From contig SCPD01000001.1 in the NCBI GenBank assembly GCA_005502925.1, positions 496,001 through 560,000 of the forward strand: 64,000 nt of DNA, in the 5' to 3' direction. Position 1 is the first letter of the stretch. Each line of letters begins with the position of its first letter. This document shows, in pieces, positions 47,205 through 59,500 of this stretch. The position numbers were made by a program, and so were the translations under genes. Below the pieces are notes generated by a model, which saw nothing but the letters and a program-made list of their open reading frames with translations, made no database searches and was not told the origin of the DNA. Origin of the DNA: Rhizobiales bacterium Y(2018) (GTDB lineage Bacteria > Pseudomonadota > Alphaproteobacteria > Rhizobiales > Aestuariivirgaceae).

Positions 47205-47693
47205 TTAACGATAGGGTGCGTCGAGCGCAATGTTCCTGGCGAGTTCGCGTTCCCAGCGATCGCCATTGGCCAGAAGCTTCTCCTTGTTGAAGAGCAGCTC
47301 CTCGCGCGTTTCAGTGGCAAATTCGAAATTCGGCCCTTCGACGATGGCGTCGACCGGGCAGGCCTCCTGGCAGAAGCCGCAATAGATGCACTTCACCATG
47401 TCGATGTCGTAGCGCGTGGTGCGGCGCGTGCCGTCATTGCGGCGCGGCCCCGCCTCGATGGTGATGGCCTGGGCCGGACAGATCGCCTCGCACAATTTGC
47501 ACGCGATGCAGCGTTCCTCGCCATTGGGATAGCGGCGCAGCGCGTGCTCGCCACGGAAGCGCGGCGAAACCGGCCCCTTTTCGAAGGGATAGTTCACCGT
47601 CGCCTTGGGCGCGAAGAAGTAGCGCATCGCCATGATGGTGGCGGATACGAATTCGCGCAGGAACAGCGCGCGGCCTGCTTGAGCCAGTCTCAT
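47205..47693 (-). CDS. nuoI: NADH-quinone oxidoreductase subunit I
   Basis: Carries clusters N6a and N6b, which pass electrons to N2. The 162 residues contain two CxxCxxCxxxCP motifs: [12 protein letters not shown] and [12 protein letters not shown]. The ATG at 47693 is four bases from the stop of a small membrane-protein gene. A 79-residue gene between nuoH and nuoI is the only departure from the usual order. Confidence 0.96.
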   Translation of the reverse strand: MRLAQAGRALFLREFVSATIMAMRYFFAPKATVNYPFEKGPVSPRFRGEHALRRYPNGEERCIACKLCEAICPAQAITIEAGPRRNDGTRRTTRYDIDMVKCIYCGFCQEACPVDAIVEGPNFEFATETREELLFNKEKLLANGDRWERELARNIALDAPYR

Positions 47694-47697
47694 GACA

Positions 47698-47937
47698 TCA
47701 CCAATTCAACGCCAGGCCGCCGAGCAGAAAGCCCAGCGCCGGCATAAGCAGTAAGCTCACCAGATAGACGATGCGGGTGAGCCGCGCGGGGTCCTTCCCC
47801 TGTGTGGCGGTCGCCTTCGCCCTCTCGTATTTGGCGCTCAGCACCGGATAGACGAAGCGCTTGAAGAAGGCGAGCCCGAGCACGCCAAGCGCCAGGAAGA
47901 CCAGAATGCCCACGATATTGCCGAAGGAAAAGATCAT
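47698..47937 (-). CDS. 79-residue membrane protein between nuoH and nuoI
   Basis: Starts [20 protein letters not shown]: one hydrophobic segment at about residues 5-24, a basic loop with [20 protein letters not shown] in the middle, and a second segment at about 55-76, so both ends are on the same side. GAGGATCGAGGACC precedes the ATG; it is 12 bases after nuoH and 4 before nuoI, so it is translated with the operon. It is not a standard Nuo subunit and I know no family. A complex I assembly or accessory role is inference from position. Confidence 0.7.
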   Translation of the reverse strand: MIFSFGNIVGILVFLALGVLGLAFFKRFVYPVLSAKYERAKATATQGKDPARLTRIVYLVSLLLMPALGFLLGGLALNW

Positions 47938-47949
47938 GGTCCTCGATCC

Positions 47950-48987
47950 TCATGGCAGCCATCCGAAGGTCACGAGCACGCCAGCGGTGAGCGCCACCCA
48001 GAACAGCGAGATGGGCAGGAACACCTTCCAGCCGAGGCGCATCAACTGATCATAGCGATAGCGCGGCACGATCGCCTTCACCATGGCGAACATGAAGAAG
48101 ACCAGGCAGAGCTTGGCCAGGAACCAGATGACGCCCGGCACCAGGTTGAGCGGCCAGATGTCGATCGGCGGCAGCCAGCCACCCAGGAACAGGATGGTCG
48201 TCATCGCGCACATCATGATGATGGCGATGTACTCACCCAGCATGAACAGCAGATAAGGCGTCGAGGAATATTCCACCATGAAACCGGCGACGAGCTCCGA
48301 TTCCGCTTCGCCCAGGTCGAAGGGCGGCCGGTTGGTTTCCGCCAGCGCCGACACGAAGAAGATGACGAACATCGGCAGCAGCGGCAGCCAATACCAGTTG
48401 AGGAAGGCGAGCCAGGGCAGACCGATGGCCGTGGCGAGGCCGGTCTCCTGCGACTTCACGATGTCGGTCAGATTGAGGGAGCCGACGCAGAGCAGCACGG
48501 TGATGATGACGAAACCGATCGAGACTTCGTAGGACACCATCTGCGCCGCCGCGCGCAACGCCGAGAGGAAGGGATATTTCGAGTTCGACGCCCAGCCGCC
48601 CATGATGACGCCATAGACGCCCAGCGACGAGATGGCGAGCAGATAGAGGATGCCGACATTGAGATCGGCAATCGCCCAGCCTTCATCGAGCGGGATCACC
48701 GCCCAGGCGGCGAGCGACAGAAGCGCCGTGACCAACGGGGCGATGATAAACACGCCCTTATTGGCGCCATCGGGAATGATGACTTCCTTGAACACGAATT
48801 TCAGCAGGTCGGCGAAGGACTGGAACAGCCCCCAGGGACCGACGACATTGGGGCCGCGGCGCATCTGCACCGCCGCCCAGATCTTGCGGTCGGCGTAAAG
48901 CAGGAAAGCGGTCACGATCAGGAGCGCCACCAGCAGAGCCACGCTCTGCAGGGCAATGAGGCCGACCGTGAAGATGATCTCGTTCAT
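47950..48987 (-). CDS. nuoH: NADH-quinone oxidoreductase subunit H
   Basis: Membrane subunit that forms much of the quinone chamber and links the two arms. The 345 residues have eight or nine hydrophobic segments and the family patterns [34 protein letters not shown] and PRYRYDQLM. The ATG at 48987 is one base after the nuoG stop; an upstream in-frame start at 49038 only overlaps nuoG. Confidence 0.96.
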   Translation of the reverse strand: MNEIIFTVGLIALQSVALLVALLIVTAFLLYADRKIWAAVQMRRGPNVVGPWGLFQSFADLLKFVFKEVIIPDGANKGVFIIAPLVTALLSLAAWAVIPLDEGWAIADLNVGILYLLAISSLGVYGVIMGGWASNSKYPFLSALRAAAQMVSYEVSIGFVIITVLLCVGSLNLTDIVKSQETGLATAIGLPWLAFLNWYWLPLLPMFVIFFVSALAETNRPPFDLGEAESELVAGFMVEYSSTPYLLFMLGEYIAIIMMCAMTTILFLGGWLPPIDIWPLNLVPGVIWFLAKLCLVFFMFAMVKAIVPRYRYDQLMRLGWKVFLPISLFWVALTAGVLVTFGWLP

Positions 48988-48988
48988 G

Positions 48989-51061
48989 TTACTCCGCCGC
49001 CTCGAGCTTGGCCCCGTGACGCAGGGCCGAGCATTCACCCATGATGCGCGACGAACGCGCGATCGGATTGGTCAAATAGAAGTCCGTGATCGGCGACGCG
49101 AAGGCCTCGCTCGTCATGTCGCCCTTGGCCGCGACCTTGGCGAGCTCGGCCGCATCGGCCTTGGCCACCTGGTCGAGGCGGGCGAGATGCGGAACCGCCT
49201 GATACATCGCCTTGCGCAATTCGGCGAGCGAGTTCCACGGCTGGGTGGCGCCCAGCGCTTCCGACAGAGCGCGCAGGATGGCCCAGTCCTCGCGGGCCTC
49301 GCCCGGCGGGAAAGTGGCGCGGCGCGTCATCTGCGGACGGCCTTCGGTATTCACATAAGTGACCGACTTCTCGGTATAGGCGGCACCCGGCAGGATGACT
49401 TCGGCGCCATGCGCGCCGCGGTCGCCGTGGCTGCCCTGATAGACGACGAAGCTCGTTCCGACTGGCGGGAGCTCCACCTCATCGGCGCCGAGCAGGAAAA
49501 GCATGTCGATCTCGCCCGCCTGCGCCGCCGCCAGGATCTCACGGGTGGATTTTCCGCCCTGGCCCGGGAGCGCTCCGACGTCGAGCGCGCCGACGCGGCC
49601 CGCCGCGGTGTGGAGGATATTGAAGCCGTTCCAGCCGTCCTTGACGACGCCCAGCGCTTCCGCGGCCTGCTTCGCCGCGGCGAGCACCGCCGCGCCGTCG
49701 GGACGCGCCAGAGCGCCCTGCCCGACGATCATCATCGGCTTCTGCTTCTGGCTGAGATCGAAGTCCTTGAGGTGCTTCAGGCTGTCGGGACCGGCGCCCA
49801 GATATTTGTAGGCATAGGTCAGATCAGCTTTTTCGCCGATCACGCCCACGGTGAGGCCGCCCTTCAGCCAGCGCTTGCGGATGCGTCCATTGAGCACCGG
49901 CGCCTCGAGGCGCGGATTGGCGCCGACCAGCAGGATCGCATCGGCTTCTTCGAGGCCGGCGATGGTCGAGTTGAACAGATAGCCGGCGCGACCGCCGGTC
50001 TCGCCCAGAGGCGTCGCGTCCTGGCGGCAGTCGATATTGGTGATGCCGAGCGCCGTGGCGAGCTGCTTGATCGAGAAGGCCTCCTCGGCGCCGACGAGGT
50101 CGCCCAGGATGATGCCAACGCGCTCAGGCTTGGTGCCCTTCAGCTTCTGCGCGATGCGGGCGAAAGCTTCCGGCCAGGTGGCGGGGCGCAATTTCCCGAT
50201 CTCGCGGATATAGGGCCGGTCGAGGCGCTGCGTCCTGAGACCATCCCACACGAAGCGGGTCTTGTCGGAGATCCACTCCTCGTTCACGTCCTCATGGGTG
50301 CGCGGCAGGATGCGCATCACTTCGCGCCCGCGCGAGTCGACGCGGATATTGGAGCCCACCGCATCCATCGCGTCGATGGTCTCGGTCTTGGTCAGCTCCC
50401 ACGGCCGCGCCTTGAATTCATAAGGCTTCGAGGTCAGGGCGCCGACCGGGCAGAGATCGATGATGTTGGCCTGCAGCTCCGAGGTCATGGCGCGTTCGAG
50501 ATAGGAGGTGATCTCCATATCCTCGCCGCGGCCGATGGCGCCAAGCTCCTCGACGCCGCCCACTTCAGTGGTGAAGCGCACGCAGCGCGTGCACTGGATG
50601 CAGCGGTTCATCGAGGTCCTGACCAGCGGCCCGATATATTTGTCCTCGACGGCCCGCTTGTTCTCATGGAAGCGGTTCTTGTCGATGCCATAGGCCATCG
50701 CTTGGTCCTGCAGGTCGCATTCGCCGCCCTGGTCGCAGATCGGGCAATCGAGCGGATGGTTGATCAGCAGGAATTCCATCACCCCTTCGCGCGCCTTCTT
50801 GACGACCGGGGTGCGGGTATTGACCTCGGGCGGCTCGCCATTGGGGCCGGGTCGCAGATCGTTGACCGACATGGCGCAGGACGCCTGTGGCTTCGGCATG
50901 CCCTTCACCTCGACCAGGCACATGCGGCAATTGCCGGCGATCGACAGGCGTTCGTGATAGCAGAAGCGCGGCACTTCGGCGCCCGCCGCCTCGCAAGCCT
51001 GCAAGAGCGTCGTGCCGTTTTCGACTTCGATCTCGGTGCCGTCGACTTTCAGTTTCGGCAT
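48989..51061 (-). CDS. nuoG: NADH-quinone oxidoreductase subunit G
   Basis: Hydrophilic-arm subunit with several Fe-S clusters. The 690 residues begin with a 2Fe-2S ferredoxin domain ([15 protein letters not shown]), then [18 protein letters not shown] and [10 protein letters not shown], and a molybdopterin-enzyme-like domain that binds no cofactor. The ATG at 51061 has GAGGACA upstream and lies seven bases after nuoF; a start at 51103 would overlap nuoF. Confidence 0.96.
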   Translation of the reverse strand: MPKLKVDGTEIEVENGTTLLQACEAAGAEVPRFCYHERLSIAGNCRMCLVEVKGMPKPQASCAMSVNDLRPGPNGEPPEVNTRTPVVKKAREGVMEFLLINHPLDCPICDQGGECDLQDQAMAYGIDKNRFHENKRAVEDKYIGPLVRTSMNRCIQCTRCVRFTTEVGGVEELGAIGRGEDMEITSYLERAMTSELQANIIDLCPVGALTSKPYEFKARPWELTKTETIDAMDAVGSNIRVDSRGREVMRILPRTHEDVNEEWISDKTRFVWDGLRTQRLDRPYIREIGKLRPATWPEAFARIAQKLKGTKPERVGIILGDLVGAEEAFSIKQLATALGITNIDCRQDATPLGETGGRAGYLFNSTIAGLEEADAILLVGANPRLEAPVLNGRIRKRWLKGGLTVGVIGEKADLTYAYKYLGAGPDSLKHLKDFDLSQKQKPMMIVGQGALARPDGAAVLAAAKQAAEALGVVKDGWNGFNILHTAAGRVGALDVGALPGQGGKSTREILAAAQAGEIDMLFLLGADEVELPPVGTSFVVYQGSHGDRGAHGAEVILPGAAYTEKSVTYVNTEGRPQMTRRATFPPGEAREDWAILRALSEALGATQPWNSLAELRKAMYQAVPHLARLDQVAKADAAELAKVAAKGDMTSEAFASPITDFYLTNPIARSSRIMGECSALRHGAKLEAAE

Positions 51062-51068
51062 CTTGTCC

Positions 51069-52376
51069 TCACTCAGCGGCCTGCAGGCGCACCGCGCCGG
51101 CATGATCAGGATTGGCCGAATATTGATCGATGCGATCCTCGATCACATGGCGGAAATGACGGATGAGCCCCTGCACCGGCCAGGCCGCCGCATCGCCCAA
51201 AGCGCAGATCGTGTGGCCTTCGATCTGGTAGGTCACGTCGAGCAGCATGTCGATCTCGCGCTTTTCGGCGCGGCCCTCGGCCATGCGGGTCAGGACGCGC
51301 CACATCCAGCCGGTGCCTTCGCGGCACGGCGTGCACTGGCCGCAGCTCTCATGCTTGTAGAAATAAGCGAGCCGCGCGATGGCGCGGATCATATCGGTCG
51401 ACTTGTCCATGACGATGACTGCCGCGGTGCCCAAGCCCGACTTGAGGTTGCGCAGCGAATCGAAGTCCATCGGGCAGTCGATGATCTGGTCGGCCGGCAC
51501 GCAGGGCACCGAAGCGCCGCCCGGGATGACGGCGAGCAGATTGTCCCAGCCGCCGCGGATGCCGCCGCAATGCTTGTCGATCAGCTCGCGGAACGGAATG
51601 CCCATCGCCTCTTCGACATTGCAGGGCTTGTTCACATGGCCCGAAATGCAGAAGAGCTTGGTGCCGACATTGTTCGGCCGGCCGATGCCGGAGAACCAGG
51701 CGGCGCCGCGGCGCATGATGGTGCCGGCGACGGCGATCGATTCGACATTGTTGATGGTGGTGGGCGCGCCATAGAGGCCTACATTGGCCGGGAATGGCGG
51801 CTTCATGCGCGGCTGCCCCTTTTTGCCCTCGAGGCTTTCGAGCAGTGCCGTCTCCTCGCCGCAGATGTAAGCGCCGGCGCCATGGTGGACATGGAGATCG
51901 AAGTCCCAGCCATGGATATTATTCTTGCCGATGAGGCGCGCCTCATAGGCCTGGTCGATGGCGGCCTGGAGCCGCTCGCGCTCACGGATGAACTCGCCGC
52001 GCACATAGATGTAACCGACATGGGCGCCCATTGCGGCGCCGGCGATGAGGCAGCCCTCGACCAGGAGATGCGGATCGTGCCGCATGATCTCGCGGTCCTT
52101 GCAGGTGCCGGGCTCGGATTCATCCGCATTGACGACGAGATAATGCGGGCGCTCGCCGATCTGCTTGGGCATGAACGACCATTTGAGACCGGTCGGGAAG
52201 CCGGCGCCACCGCGCCCGCGCAGCCCCGAGGCCTTCATCTCATTGATCATCCAGTCGCGGCCCTTCTCGATGAACGATTTCACGTCCACCCAGCAGCCGC
52301 GCTTGCGCGCCCCATCGAGGCCCCAGTCATGGAGGCCGTAGAGATTGGTGAAGATGCGGTCTTTATCTGCGAGCAT
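51069..52376 (-). CDS. nuoF: NADH-quinone oxidoreductase subunit F
   Basis: Binds NADH and FMN and carries cluster N3. The 435 residues include the nucleotide loop [17 protein letters not shown] (from about residue 50) and [16 protein letters not shown], which gives three of the N3 cysteines; the fourth is in HTICALGD. nuoE ends six bases upstream. Complete and standard. Confidence 0.97.
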   Translation of the reverse strand: MLADKDRIFTNLYGLHDWGLDGARKRGCWVDVKSFIEKGRDWMINEMKASGLRGRGGAGFPTGLKWSFMPKQIGERPHYLVVNADESEPGTCKDREIMRHDPHLLVEGCLIAGAAMGAHVGYIYVRGEFIRERERLQAAIDQAYEARLIGKNNIHGWDFDLHVHHGAGAYICGEETALLESLEGKKGQPRMKPPFPANVGLYGAPTTINNVESIAVAGTIMRRGAAWFSGIGRPNNVGTKLFCISGHVNKPCNVEEAMGIPFRELIDKHCGGIRGGWDNLLAVIPGGASVPCVPADQIIDCPMDFDSLRNLKSGLGTAAVIVMDKSTDMIRAIARLAYFYKHESCGQCTPCREGTGWMWRVLTRMAEGRAEKREIDMLLDVTYQIEGHTICALGDAAAWPVQGLIRHFRHVIEDRIDQYSANPDHAGAVRLQAAE

Positions 52377-52382
52377 CGTTCA

Positions 52383-53528
52383 TCACTTTCCCGGTTTCTC
52401 GCCGACGGCATTGTCGGGCCGCCAGCCCGTCGCAAGCTTCTTCGCCTGCTCTATCCACTTGTCACGCTCGGCGCGGCCGTGAAAGCCCTCGAGCCGCTGG
52501 TCGACCCAATTGAGCTCGGGCTCGTTCCACGCCGCGATCTGGTCGAAATGCCAGACGCCCATTTCGTGCAGCATCTGCTCGAGCTTGGGACCGACGCCCC
52601 AGATGAGCTTGAGATCATCGCCCTTGCCGGCCTTCGGCTCCTTCAACAGCTCAGGCTTGCTTTCAGCCCTGGGGGCGGCGCGTTCGGCAGCGTTTTCGGG
52701 CGATGCCGCGGCCTTGGCTTTCGCCTCGATCTTGGCCAGAGCGGCGGGCGCTTCGGCGGTCTTTTCGGGCGACGGCGATTTCACGGCGGGCGCAGTCTCG
52801 GGCGTCGCCGTGACGGGCTTGGCCGCATTGGACGGCGGCGCTGAAGCGGCGGGTGCCGCCGGAGCGGCAGGTGGTGCCGGCGGCGGCGTTTCGATACGGG
52901 TGAAGGTGCGGTCCTTGCTGTAGATCGAGGCGTCGGTGAGGCTCGTCAGCTCGCCCGCGGGGGCGGAGAGCTGGCGGCCGTTCTGCGGCCCGGGCTTCAC
53001 CGGCTGGCCCTTGGCGAAGCCGTCGAGAACCTTCTCGAAGCTCTCAGGGGTGAGATCCTCGTAAGTGTCGCTCCAGATCTGCACCATCGGCGCGTTCACG
53101 CAGGCACCGAGGCATTCGACCTCTTCCCAGGAGAAATCGCCGTTGGCCGAGAGATGATGCGGCTCGGCATGGATGCGGCGCTGGCAGACCTTCTTCAGAT
53201 CCTCGGCACCCATCAGCATGCAGGGTGTGGTGCCGCAGACCTGCACATGCGCCTTCTTGCCGACCGGCGAGAGCTGGAACATCGTGTAGAAGGTCGCGAC
53301 TTCATAGACGCGGATGAAGCTCATACCGAGCATGTCGGCGACATACTCCATCGCCGGGCGCGACACCCAGCCCTCATTCTGCTCCTGGACGCGCCAGAGC
53401 AGCGGAATGACGGCGGAAGCCTGCTTGCCTTCCGGATATTTATTGATCGTCTCCTTGGCCCAGACGAGATTCGCCGGCGTAAAGGCGAAATTGTCGGGCT
53501 GAACGGGATCGAGACGGCGAACGCTCAT
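52383..53528 (-). CDS. nuoE: NADH-quinone oxidoreductase subunit E with extra C-terminal domain
   Basis: Carries the 2Fe-2S cluster N1a. The core is residues 1-180, with cluster ligands C98, C103, C139 and C143. It is far longer (381) than the usual ~160-240 residues: an Ala/Pro/Lys linker spans about 185-305 and a compact domain follows ([16 protein letters not shown], then [19 protein letters not shown]), which looks like a helix-hairpin-helix-type fold. Similar long NuoE proteins occur in rhizobia. The start overlaps the nuoD stop by four bases. Confidence 0.93.
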   Translation of the reverse strand: MSVRRLDPVQPDNFAFTPANLVWAKETINKYPEGKQASAVIPLLWRVQEQNEGWVSRPAMEYVADMLGMSFIRVYEVATFYTMFQLSPVGKKAHVQVCGTTPCMLMGAEDLKKVCQRRIHAEPHHLSANGDFSWEEVECLGACVNAPMVQIWSDTYEDLTPESFEKVLDGFAKGQPVKPGPQNGRQLSAPAGELTSLTDASIYSKDRTFTRIETPPPAPPAAPAAPAASAPPSNAAKPVTATPETAPAVKSPSPEKTAEAPAALAKIEAKAKAAASPENAAERAAPRAESKPELLKEPKAGKGDDLKLIWGVGPKLEQMLHEMGVWHFDQIAAWNEPELNWVDQRLEGFHGRAERDKWIEQAKKLATGWRPDNAVGEKPGK

Positions 53529-54727
53529 CTATCAACCTCACCAAACACGATATCGAGCGAACCCAGCACGGCGCTCACATCGGCCAGCATGTGGCCGCGG
53601 CACATGAAATCCATCGCCTGCAGATGGGCGAAGCCCGGCGCCCTGATCTTGCAGCGATAAGGCTTGTTGCTGCCGTCGGAGACGAGATAGACGCCGAATT
53701 CGCCCTTGGGGGCTTCGACCGCCGCATAGACCTCGCCGGCCGGCACCTTGTAGCCCTCGGTATAGAGCTTGAAGTGATGGATCAGCGCTTCCATCGAGCG
53801 CTTCATCTCACCGCGCTTCGGCGGCACGACCTTACCGTCAGCGGAGGAGATCGGCGTCTTGCCGTCGGCCGAATTCAGCTTCTCGATGCACTGCTTCATG
53901 ATGCGCACCGACTGGCGCATTTCTTCCATGCGGATCAGATAACGGTCGTAGCAGTCACCGTTCTTGCCGATCGGAATATCGAAATCGAGCTCGGAATAAC
54001 ACTCGTAAGGCTGCGATTTGCGCAGGTCCCAGGCGGCGCCCGAGCCTCTCACCATCACACCCGAGAAGCCCCAGGCGAAGCAGTCCTCGAGTTTCACCAC
54101 GCCGATATCGACGTTGCGCTGCTTGAAGATGCGGTTGTCGGTGAGCAGTCCCTCGATGTCGTCGAGCACCTTGGGATGGTGCTCGCAGAAGGTCCAGATG
54201 TCGTCGACGAGCTGCTGCGGCAGATCCTGGTGGATGCCGCCCGGACGCACATAGGCTGCGTGCATGCGCGAGCCCGAGGCGCGCTCGTAGAAAACCATGA
54301 GCTTCTCGCGCTCCTCGAAGCCCCAGAGCGGCGGGGTGAGCGCGCCGACGTCCATGGCCTGGGTCGTCACGTTGAGCAGATGCGAAAGGAGCCGGCCGAT
54401 CTCGGAATAGAGCACGCGGATGAGCTGGCCGCGCTTCGGCACTTCGATGCCGAGCAGGCGCTCCACCGCCAGCGCGAAGGCATGCTCCTGATTCATCGGC
54501 GCGACGTAATCGAGCCGGTCGAAATAAGGCACCGCCTGCAGGTAAGTCTTGTGCTCGATGAGCTTCTCGGTGCCGCGATGCAGAAGACCGATATGCGGGT
54601 CGACGCGCGTCACCACCTCGCCGTCGAGCTCGAGCACGAGGCGGAGCACGCCGTGGGCGGCCGGATGCTGCGGACCGAAATTGATGGTGAAATTGCGGAT
54701 ATCGGCTTCAGCGGTGGTGGTGGTCAT
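53525..54727 (-). CDS. nuoD: NADH-quinone oxidoreductase subunit D
   Basis: 49-kDa-type subunit lining the quinone site. The 400 residues include [15 protein letters not shown] with the quinone-facing His, [10 protein letters not shown] and DPVFGEVDR-like C-terminus ([10 protein letters not shown]). It is separate from nuoC, unlike the fused E. coli form. The start overlaps the nuoC stop by four bases. Confidence 0.97.
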   Translation of the reverse strand: MTTTTAEADIRNFTINFGPQHPAAHGVLRLVLELDGEVVTRVDPHIGLLHRGTEKLIEHKTYLQAVPYFDRLDYVAPMNQEHAFALAVERLLGIEVPKRGQLIRVLYSEIGRLLSHLLNVTTQAMDVGALTPPLWGFEEREKLMVFYERASGSRMHAAYVRPGGIHQDLPQQLVDDIWTFCEHHPKVLDDIEGLLTDNRIFKQRNVDIGVVKLEDCFAWGFSGVMVRGSGAAWDLRKSQPYECYSELDFDIPIGKNGDCYDRYLIRMEEMRQSVRIMKQCIEKLNSADGKTPISSADGKVVPPKRGEMKRSMEALIHHFKLYTEGYKVPAGEVYAAVEAPKGEFGVYLVSDGSNKPYRCKIRAPGFAHLQAMDFMCRGHMLADVSAVLGSLDIVFGEVDR

Positions 54728-55329
54728 GGCTTCACCGCCTTTTCATCGCCCGGCAGCACATAATCGGTGCCTTCCCAAGGCGAGAGATAGTCAAATTTGC
54801 GGAATTCCTGGACGAGCTTGACCGGCTCGTAGACGACGCGCTTCTGCTCGTCGTCGTAGCGCACCTCGACATGGCCCGTCAGCGGGAAGTCCTTGCGCAG
54901 CGGATGGCCGGAGAAACCGTAATCGGTGAGGATGCGGCGCAAGTCCGGATGGCCGTCGAACAGCACGCCATAGAGATCGAAGGTCTCGCGCTCGAACCAG
55001 TCGGCGGCGGGGAAGACGTCGATCACGGTCGGCACCGGCGTCGCCTCGTCGGTCTTCACCTTCACCCGGATGCGGGCGTTCTTGTAGGGGCTGAGCAGAT
55101 GATAGACGACATCGAAACGCTTCTCGCGCTCGGGGTAATCGGCCCCGCAGATGTCGATGAAGCAGACGAAACGGCAATCCGGATCGTCGCGCAGGAAGCG
55201 CAGCACATCGCCGATCCTGACGGGCTCGGCCCAGACATTCAGCTCGCCAAAGGCGATTTCGCTCGACAGCACGGCAGCGCCCAGCTTGCCAGTGATATGA
55301 GCGCTTAGATTCTTCAGCATTTCCGACAT
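54724..55329 (-). CDS. nuoC: NADH-quinone oxidoreductase subunit C
   Basis: 30-kDa-type peripheral subunit of complex I. The 201 residues hold the signature [20 protein letters not shown] and [12 protein letters not shown]. It lies five bases after nuoB and overlaps nuoD by four. Standard length and no odd residues noticed. Confidence 0.96.
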   Translation of the reverse strand: MSEMLKNLSAHITGKLGAAVLSSEIAFGELNVWAEPVRIGDVLRFLRDDPDCRFVCFIDICGADYPEREKRFDVVYHLLSPYKNARIRVKVKTDEATPVPTVIDVFPAADWFERETFDLYGVLFDGHPDLRRILTDYGFSGHPLRKDFPLTGHVEVRYDDEQKRVVYEPVKLVQEFRKFDYLSPWEGTDYVLPGDEKAVKP

Positions 55330-55334
55330 CAGGA

Positions 55335-55880
55335 CTAGCGCTCCAACGTGCCGACGCGGCGGATCTTCTTCTGCAGCTGCAGGATGCCGTAGAGCAGCGC
55401 CTCGGCGGTCGGCGGGCAGCCCGGCACATAGATGTCGATCGGCACGATACGGTCGCAGCCCCTCACCACCGAATAGGAATAGTGGTAGTAGCCGCCGCCA
55501 TTGGCGCAGGAGCCCATGGAGATGACGTAGCGCGGCTCCGGCATCTGGTCATAGACCTTGCGCAAGGCCGGGGCCATCTTGTTGGTGAGCGTGCCGGCGA
55601 CGATCATCACGTCCGACTGACGTGGCGAGGCGCGCGGCGCGAAGCCGAAGCGCTCGACGTCGTAGCGCGGCATCGACACCTGCATCATCTCGACGGCGCA
55701 GCAGGCGAGACCGAAGGTCATCCACATCAAAGAGCCGGTGCGGGCCCAGTTGATGAGCTCGTCGGTCGAGGTGACCAGGAAGCCCTTGTCGGCCAGCTCG
55801 GCGTTGATGCTGGTGAAATATTCCTGCTGGGCGGGTGTCACGAGCCCCTGCCCCGCTTTCGGAGTCTCGATCAATCCCAT
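55335..55880 (-). CDS. nuoB: NADH-quinone oxidoreductase subunit B
   Basis: Binds cluster N2, the last Fe-S centre before quinone. The 181 residues include [12 protein letters not shown] (the vicinal cysteines), [12 protein letters not shown] and [12 protein letters not shown], giving all four ligands. The ATG at 55880 has AAGGAGCG seven bases upstream and lies inside the end of nuoA (10-base overlap); an in-frame ATG at 55901 lacks such a site. Confidence 0.96.
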   Translation of the reverse strand: MGLIETPKAGQGLVTPAQQEYFTSINAELADKGFLVTSTDELINWARTGSLMWMTFGLACCAVEMMQVSMPRYDVERFGFAPRASPRQSDVMIVAGTLTNKMAPALRKVYDQMPEPRYVISMGSCANGGGYYHYSYSVVRGCDRIVPIDIYVPGCPPTAEALLYGILQLQKKIRRVGTLER

Positions 55881-56236
55881 TCGAGCGCTCCTTTGCGCCA
55901 TTCATAAATGAAGCCGATGGTGAGGATGACCAGGAAGATCATCATCGACCAGAAGCCAAAGACGCCGATCTCGCCCAAGGACACCGCCCACGGGAACAGG
56001 AAGGCCACTTCGAGGTCGAAAATGATGAAAAGGATGGAGACGAGGTAGAATCGCACGTCGAATTTCATGCGGGCATCGTCGAAGGCCTTGAAGCCGCACT
56101 CATAGGCCGAGAGCTTCTCGGGGTCAGGCTTCCTGACCGCGATGATGATCGCCGACGCCATGAGCGCCAAGGCGATCGCGCCGGCTACCGCCATGAAAAT
56201 GACGACGGGCAGATAGTCTTTCACCAGTTCGGGCAT
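55871..56236 (-). CDS. nuoA: NADH-quinone oxidoreductase subunit A
   Basis: Small membrane subunit, first gene of the operon. The 121 residues have three hydrophobic segments and the loop [20 protein letters not shown] with the quinone-chamber Cys. I chose the ATG at 56236 ([10 protein letters not shown]), matching family length; the in-frame start at 56383 would add 49 unrelated residues. The operon's promoter should lie in 56237-56573. Confidence 0.95.
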   Translation of the reverse strand: MPELVKDYLPVVIFMAVAGAIALALMASAIIIAVRKPDPEKLSAYECGFKAFDDARMKFDVRFYLVSILFIIFDLEVAFLFPWAVSLGEIGVFGFWSMMIFLVILTIGFIYEWRKGALEWD

Positions 56237-56573
56237 GTCCCTGTGCCTCTTATGCCCACAGCGAAGCGGGCCTATTTTCGCTGCCGTGGTAGCGCACCAA
56301 ATGCTGCACTGCAAGCCAATTAGACCAATTCCAAAACTGGCGCCGGGAAAGGTCGATTGCGGCACTTTGTCATGACCGGACAACGGTTTGGTGAAGCGGC
56401 TCCCACGGCCGGTGAGGGCCCCGGGCCGCGCTTATCCGATCCTTCGGACTATAAAGGAAGAATCACTGGCGGGCGCTCGCGCCGAACGCCGCACCGCCGG
56501 GCCAGGGCGGCCATGCAAGCCTGCCCTGCCCCCATGTTGTGGCACGGTATGGCGGGGCGTTCCGCCGGGCCCC
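56237..56573. other. intergenic region upstream of nuoA
   Basis: 337 bases without a supported gene. On the minus strand TTGCAG and TACCAC, 17 bases apart near 56279-56307, are a weak possible promoter for nuo. Small palindromes: TCCGA-tcct-TCGGA near 56438-56451 and GGCGG-CCGCC near 56552-56567, the latter just after the autotransporter stop at 56574 and perhaps part of its transcript end. No T run, tRNA or riboswitch-like pattern seen. Confidence 0.4.
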
Positions 56574-59500
56574 TCAGAACTGATAGTTCACTGTGGCCTT
56601 GCCGCCATAGCCCTCGATGCTGTCGGAGAACTGGCCGGTGCCGGTGACCGTGACCGACAGGCCGTGCTCGGTGCCGCCGAACTTGAAGCCGCCCAGCACT
56701 TCATACACCGTCTCGTCGATATCATCGCTCAACGGCAGCGTGGCGCCGCCGCTCACGAGATCGGCCGTCGTGCCGTCTTCGAACTGCTCGGCAACTCCGC
56801 CGCCAATGAAGACCTTGGCATAGTCCGTGGTGCCGTAGAAGTCAGCGCCGACCCTGAAACCCAGGCGGCCGATGAGGCTGTCATTGTCGTCGAGATCGAA
56901 TTCGGTCCCCAGCACCTCGAAGCTGTCCCAGGAACTGTCGGCATAGGTCAGATTGCCATAGGGCTCGATCCAGGGCGCCTCGCCGAGTGCGAGCTTGTAG
57001 GCGGCCTCGACCCGGCCGCCCCAGGTGTCGACATCAGCATTCTCCTTGATGTTGAGGCTGGACGAGTCCCAGCCGAACTTCAGGAGATCGACCTTGCCGA
57101 CGGCGCTCAGCGTCAGGCCCTGCCACAAATACGAACCATAGGCGCCGACCGTGCCGCCCTCATAGTCGCCGGAGACGGCGACAGCGTCAGGATTGACGGA
57201 CGAGTTGAGATAGCCGCCGAAAACACCGCCCATCACCGCCGAGTCGTCGTCGATGATCGAGATGACGTCGATACCGCCGAGGATGCCCCAGACCGTCTGG
57301 TCATAGTCCATGCGGGCCGAGAACGTGTCCTCGAAGAACGACAGGACGGAATCGGCCTCCACTTCGCGATAGAGGCCGAAGGGTGCGGCCCACAGATCCA
57401 CGAAGGTGCCCTTCATCGGCACCGGCTGGCCGATATCCGCCGTCGGCGTCACGTGCCGGTTCATGGCGAGCGTGTCGTGCAGCGTATATTGCCGGTCGAT
57501 CCAGGGCTCGAGCGAGGTCTCGAAGATGGTCAACGCCGCCGTGGCGAAATAAGGCGTGAACTGGGTGATCTCGTCCGGACGGCTGTAGAGCACATGGACA
57601 TCGGCATTGGCGCGGCCGGGATTGGCGCGTGTATTGTCGAGGCCCAGATCATAGGTCCACAGGCCCTTCTCGATCGGCCCGGCGGTGAGGAAAAAGTCTT
57701 CCGCCGCCGTGCTGCCGGCAGGTCCCTCGACCCGCACCAGCTCGATGCCGAGCGGCGTGAAGGCGCCGGCGCCCGGGTTGGTGTCGAAGATCACCAGCCC
57801 GGTCGGATCGCCGGTGGTGGCGCCGCCGACACGCAGCAGATCGGACGGTGAGCCATCGGCGCCGAGGAAGGTGTCGAACGACGCAAGCGCGCCGGTCGTC
57901 GCCCGGTAGTCGCTGGTCACCGCGACCTCGTCATAGAAGGCGCCGCTGTCGCTCATCGCGAGGCCACCCTTATTGTCGAGGATTCCGGCGATCGTATAGA
58001 CCTGCCCGCCGACGCCGGCGCCGGCGATGAGAGCCGAGGACGCATCGATGGAGAAGATCTCGGTGGTGATGGTGCGCGAAACAGCCCCGAGATCGCCGCG
58101 GGAATTGTCGAGAAGATTGATGAACTCCCAATTGTTCATCTGGGTCAAGGTTTCGACCACGCCATGCAGGTTGAGCGTATCGACCTGACCGTCAGCGCTC
58201 GAAGCGTCGTCGCCACCGTCGAGTGAGGCGAGTGCCGCCTGCAGCGCCGTACCGCCATCGGCCGTGCCGTGTATGTCGAGCACGTCGGTATCGGCGCCCA
58301 TATTGATGTTCTTGCCGGCCGCGATGGTTCCGGAAGTCCAGCTCATCGTATCGTTACCCGCCTGGGTAAGGACGTCGCCGGACACAGCGGTTCCATGCAG
58401 CGTCACCTTGTCGGCATCGGCGCCGGTGTCCACATTGAGGGCCACCGTGCCGCCGCCGAGATCGACCTCGTCCAGTCCGGTGCCGCCGAGGACATTGCCG
58501 CCGACGCTGCCGCTGGTGATGAAGATCTTGTCGTTGTCTTCCTCGCCCGAGACATCGCCGGTGACGCTGCCGCCATTTACCGTCAGGCTGTCGCCGCCGG
58601 CGCCGCCGAGAACATTGGCGCCCACGCTGCCGCCCAAAATCGCGATCGTGTCGATGCCGCCCTCGCCGTCGACATTCGCCGCGACGGTGCCGCCATTCAT
58701 CGTGATCGTGTCGGCGCCATCGCCATTGGCGTCGTTGCCGTCGTTGTTGTCGCCAAAGACATTGCTGACATTGGCGCCAGCATTGATGGTCATTCCATCA
58801 TCGCCATTGCCGCCCAGGACATTCGCGGCACTCGTCGCCACGGACATGGTGTCGTTGCCGTCCTCGCCATCGATATTGCCGGTGATCGCCGCGGTCCCGC
58901 TGGTGGTGATCGTGTCGCCCCCGCCGCCGCCGAGAACATTGCCGGCGATCGTGCCGCCGGAGATGAGCAACTGGTCGACGCCGCCCTCGCCGTCGACATT
59001 GCCGCTGACCGCGCCGCCGGTCATGTTGATCGTATCGGCACCATCGCCATTGGCTTCGTTGCCGTCGCCATCGTCACCGAAGACATTAACGGCGACCGCG
59101 CCAGCCAGAATGTTGACCGTGTCGTCGCCGATGCCGCCCAGGACATCAGCCGGATCGGAAGCGATGGTGATCGTGTCGTTGCCGGCGCCGCCGTCGACAT
59201 TGCCGGTGATCGTGGCGGGTTCCTTGGTTTCGATCTTGTCATTGCCGCTGCCGCCCAGGACATTGCCCGCGACCGAGCCGCCGAAGATCTGGATATCGTC
59301 GTCGCCGCCTTCGCCATTGATGTTGCCGCCCGTGCCGTGAAGATCCGAGCCGACCTGGCCGCCCAGCATCTTGATGACGTCATTGCCGTCGCCATCGGCC
59401 TCATTGCCGTTACCGTCGTCGCCGAAGACGTCGCCATAGATGATGGAGTTGGAATCGATGGTGATCCCGTCATTGCCGATGCCACCCAGAACGTCGCCGT

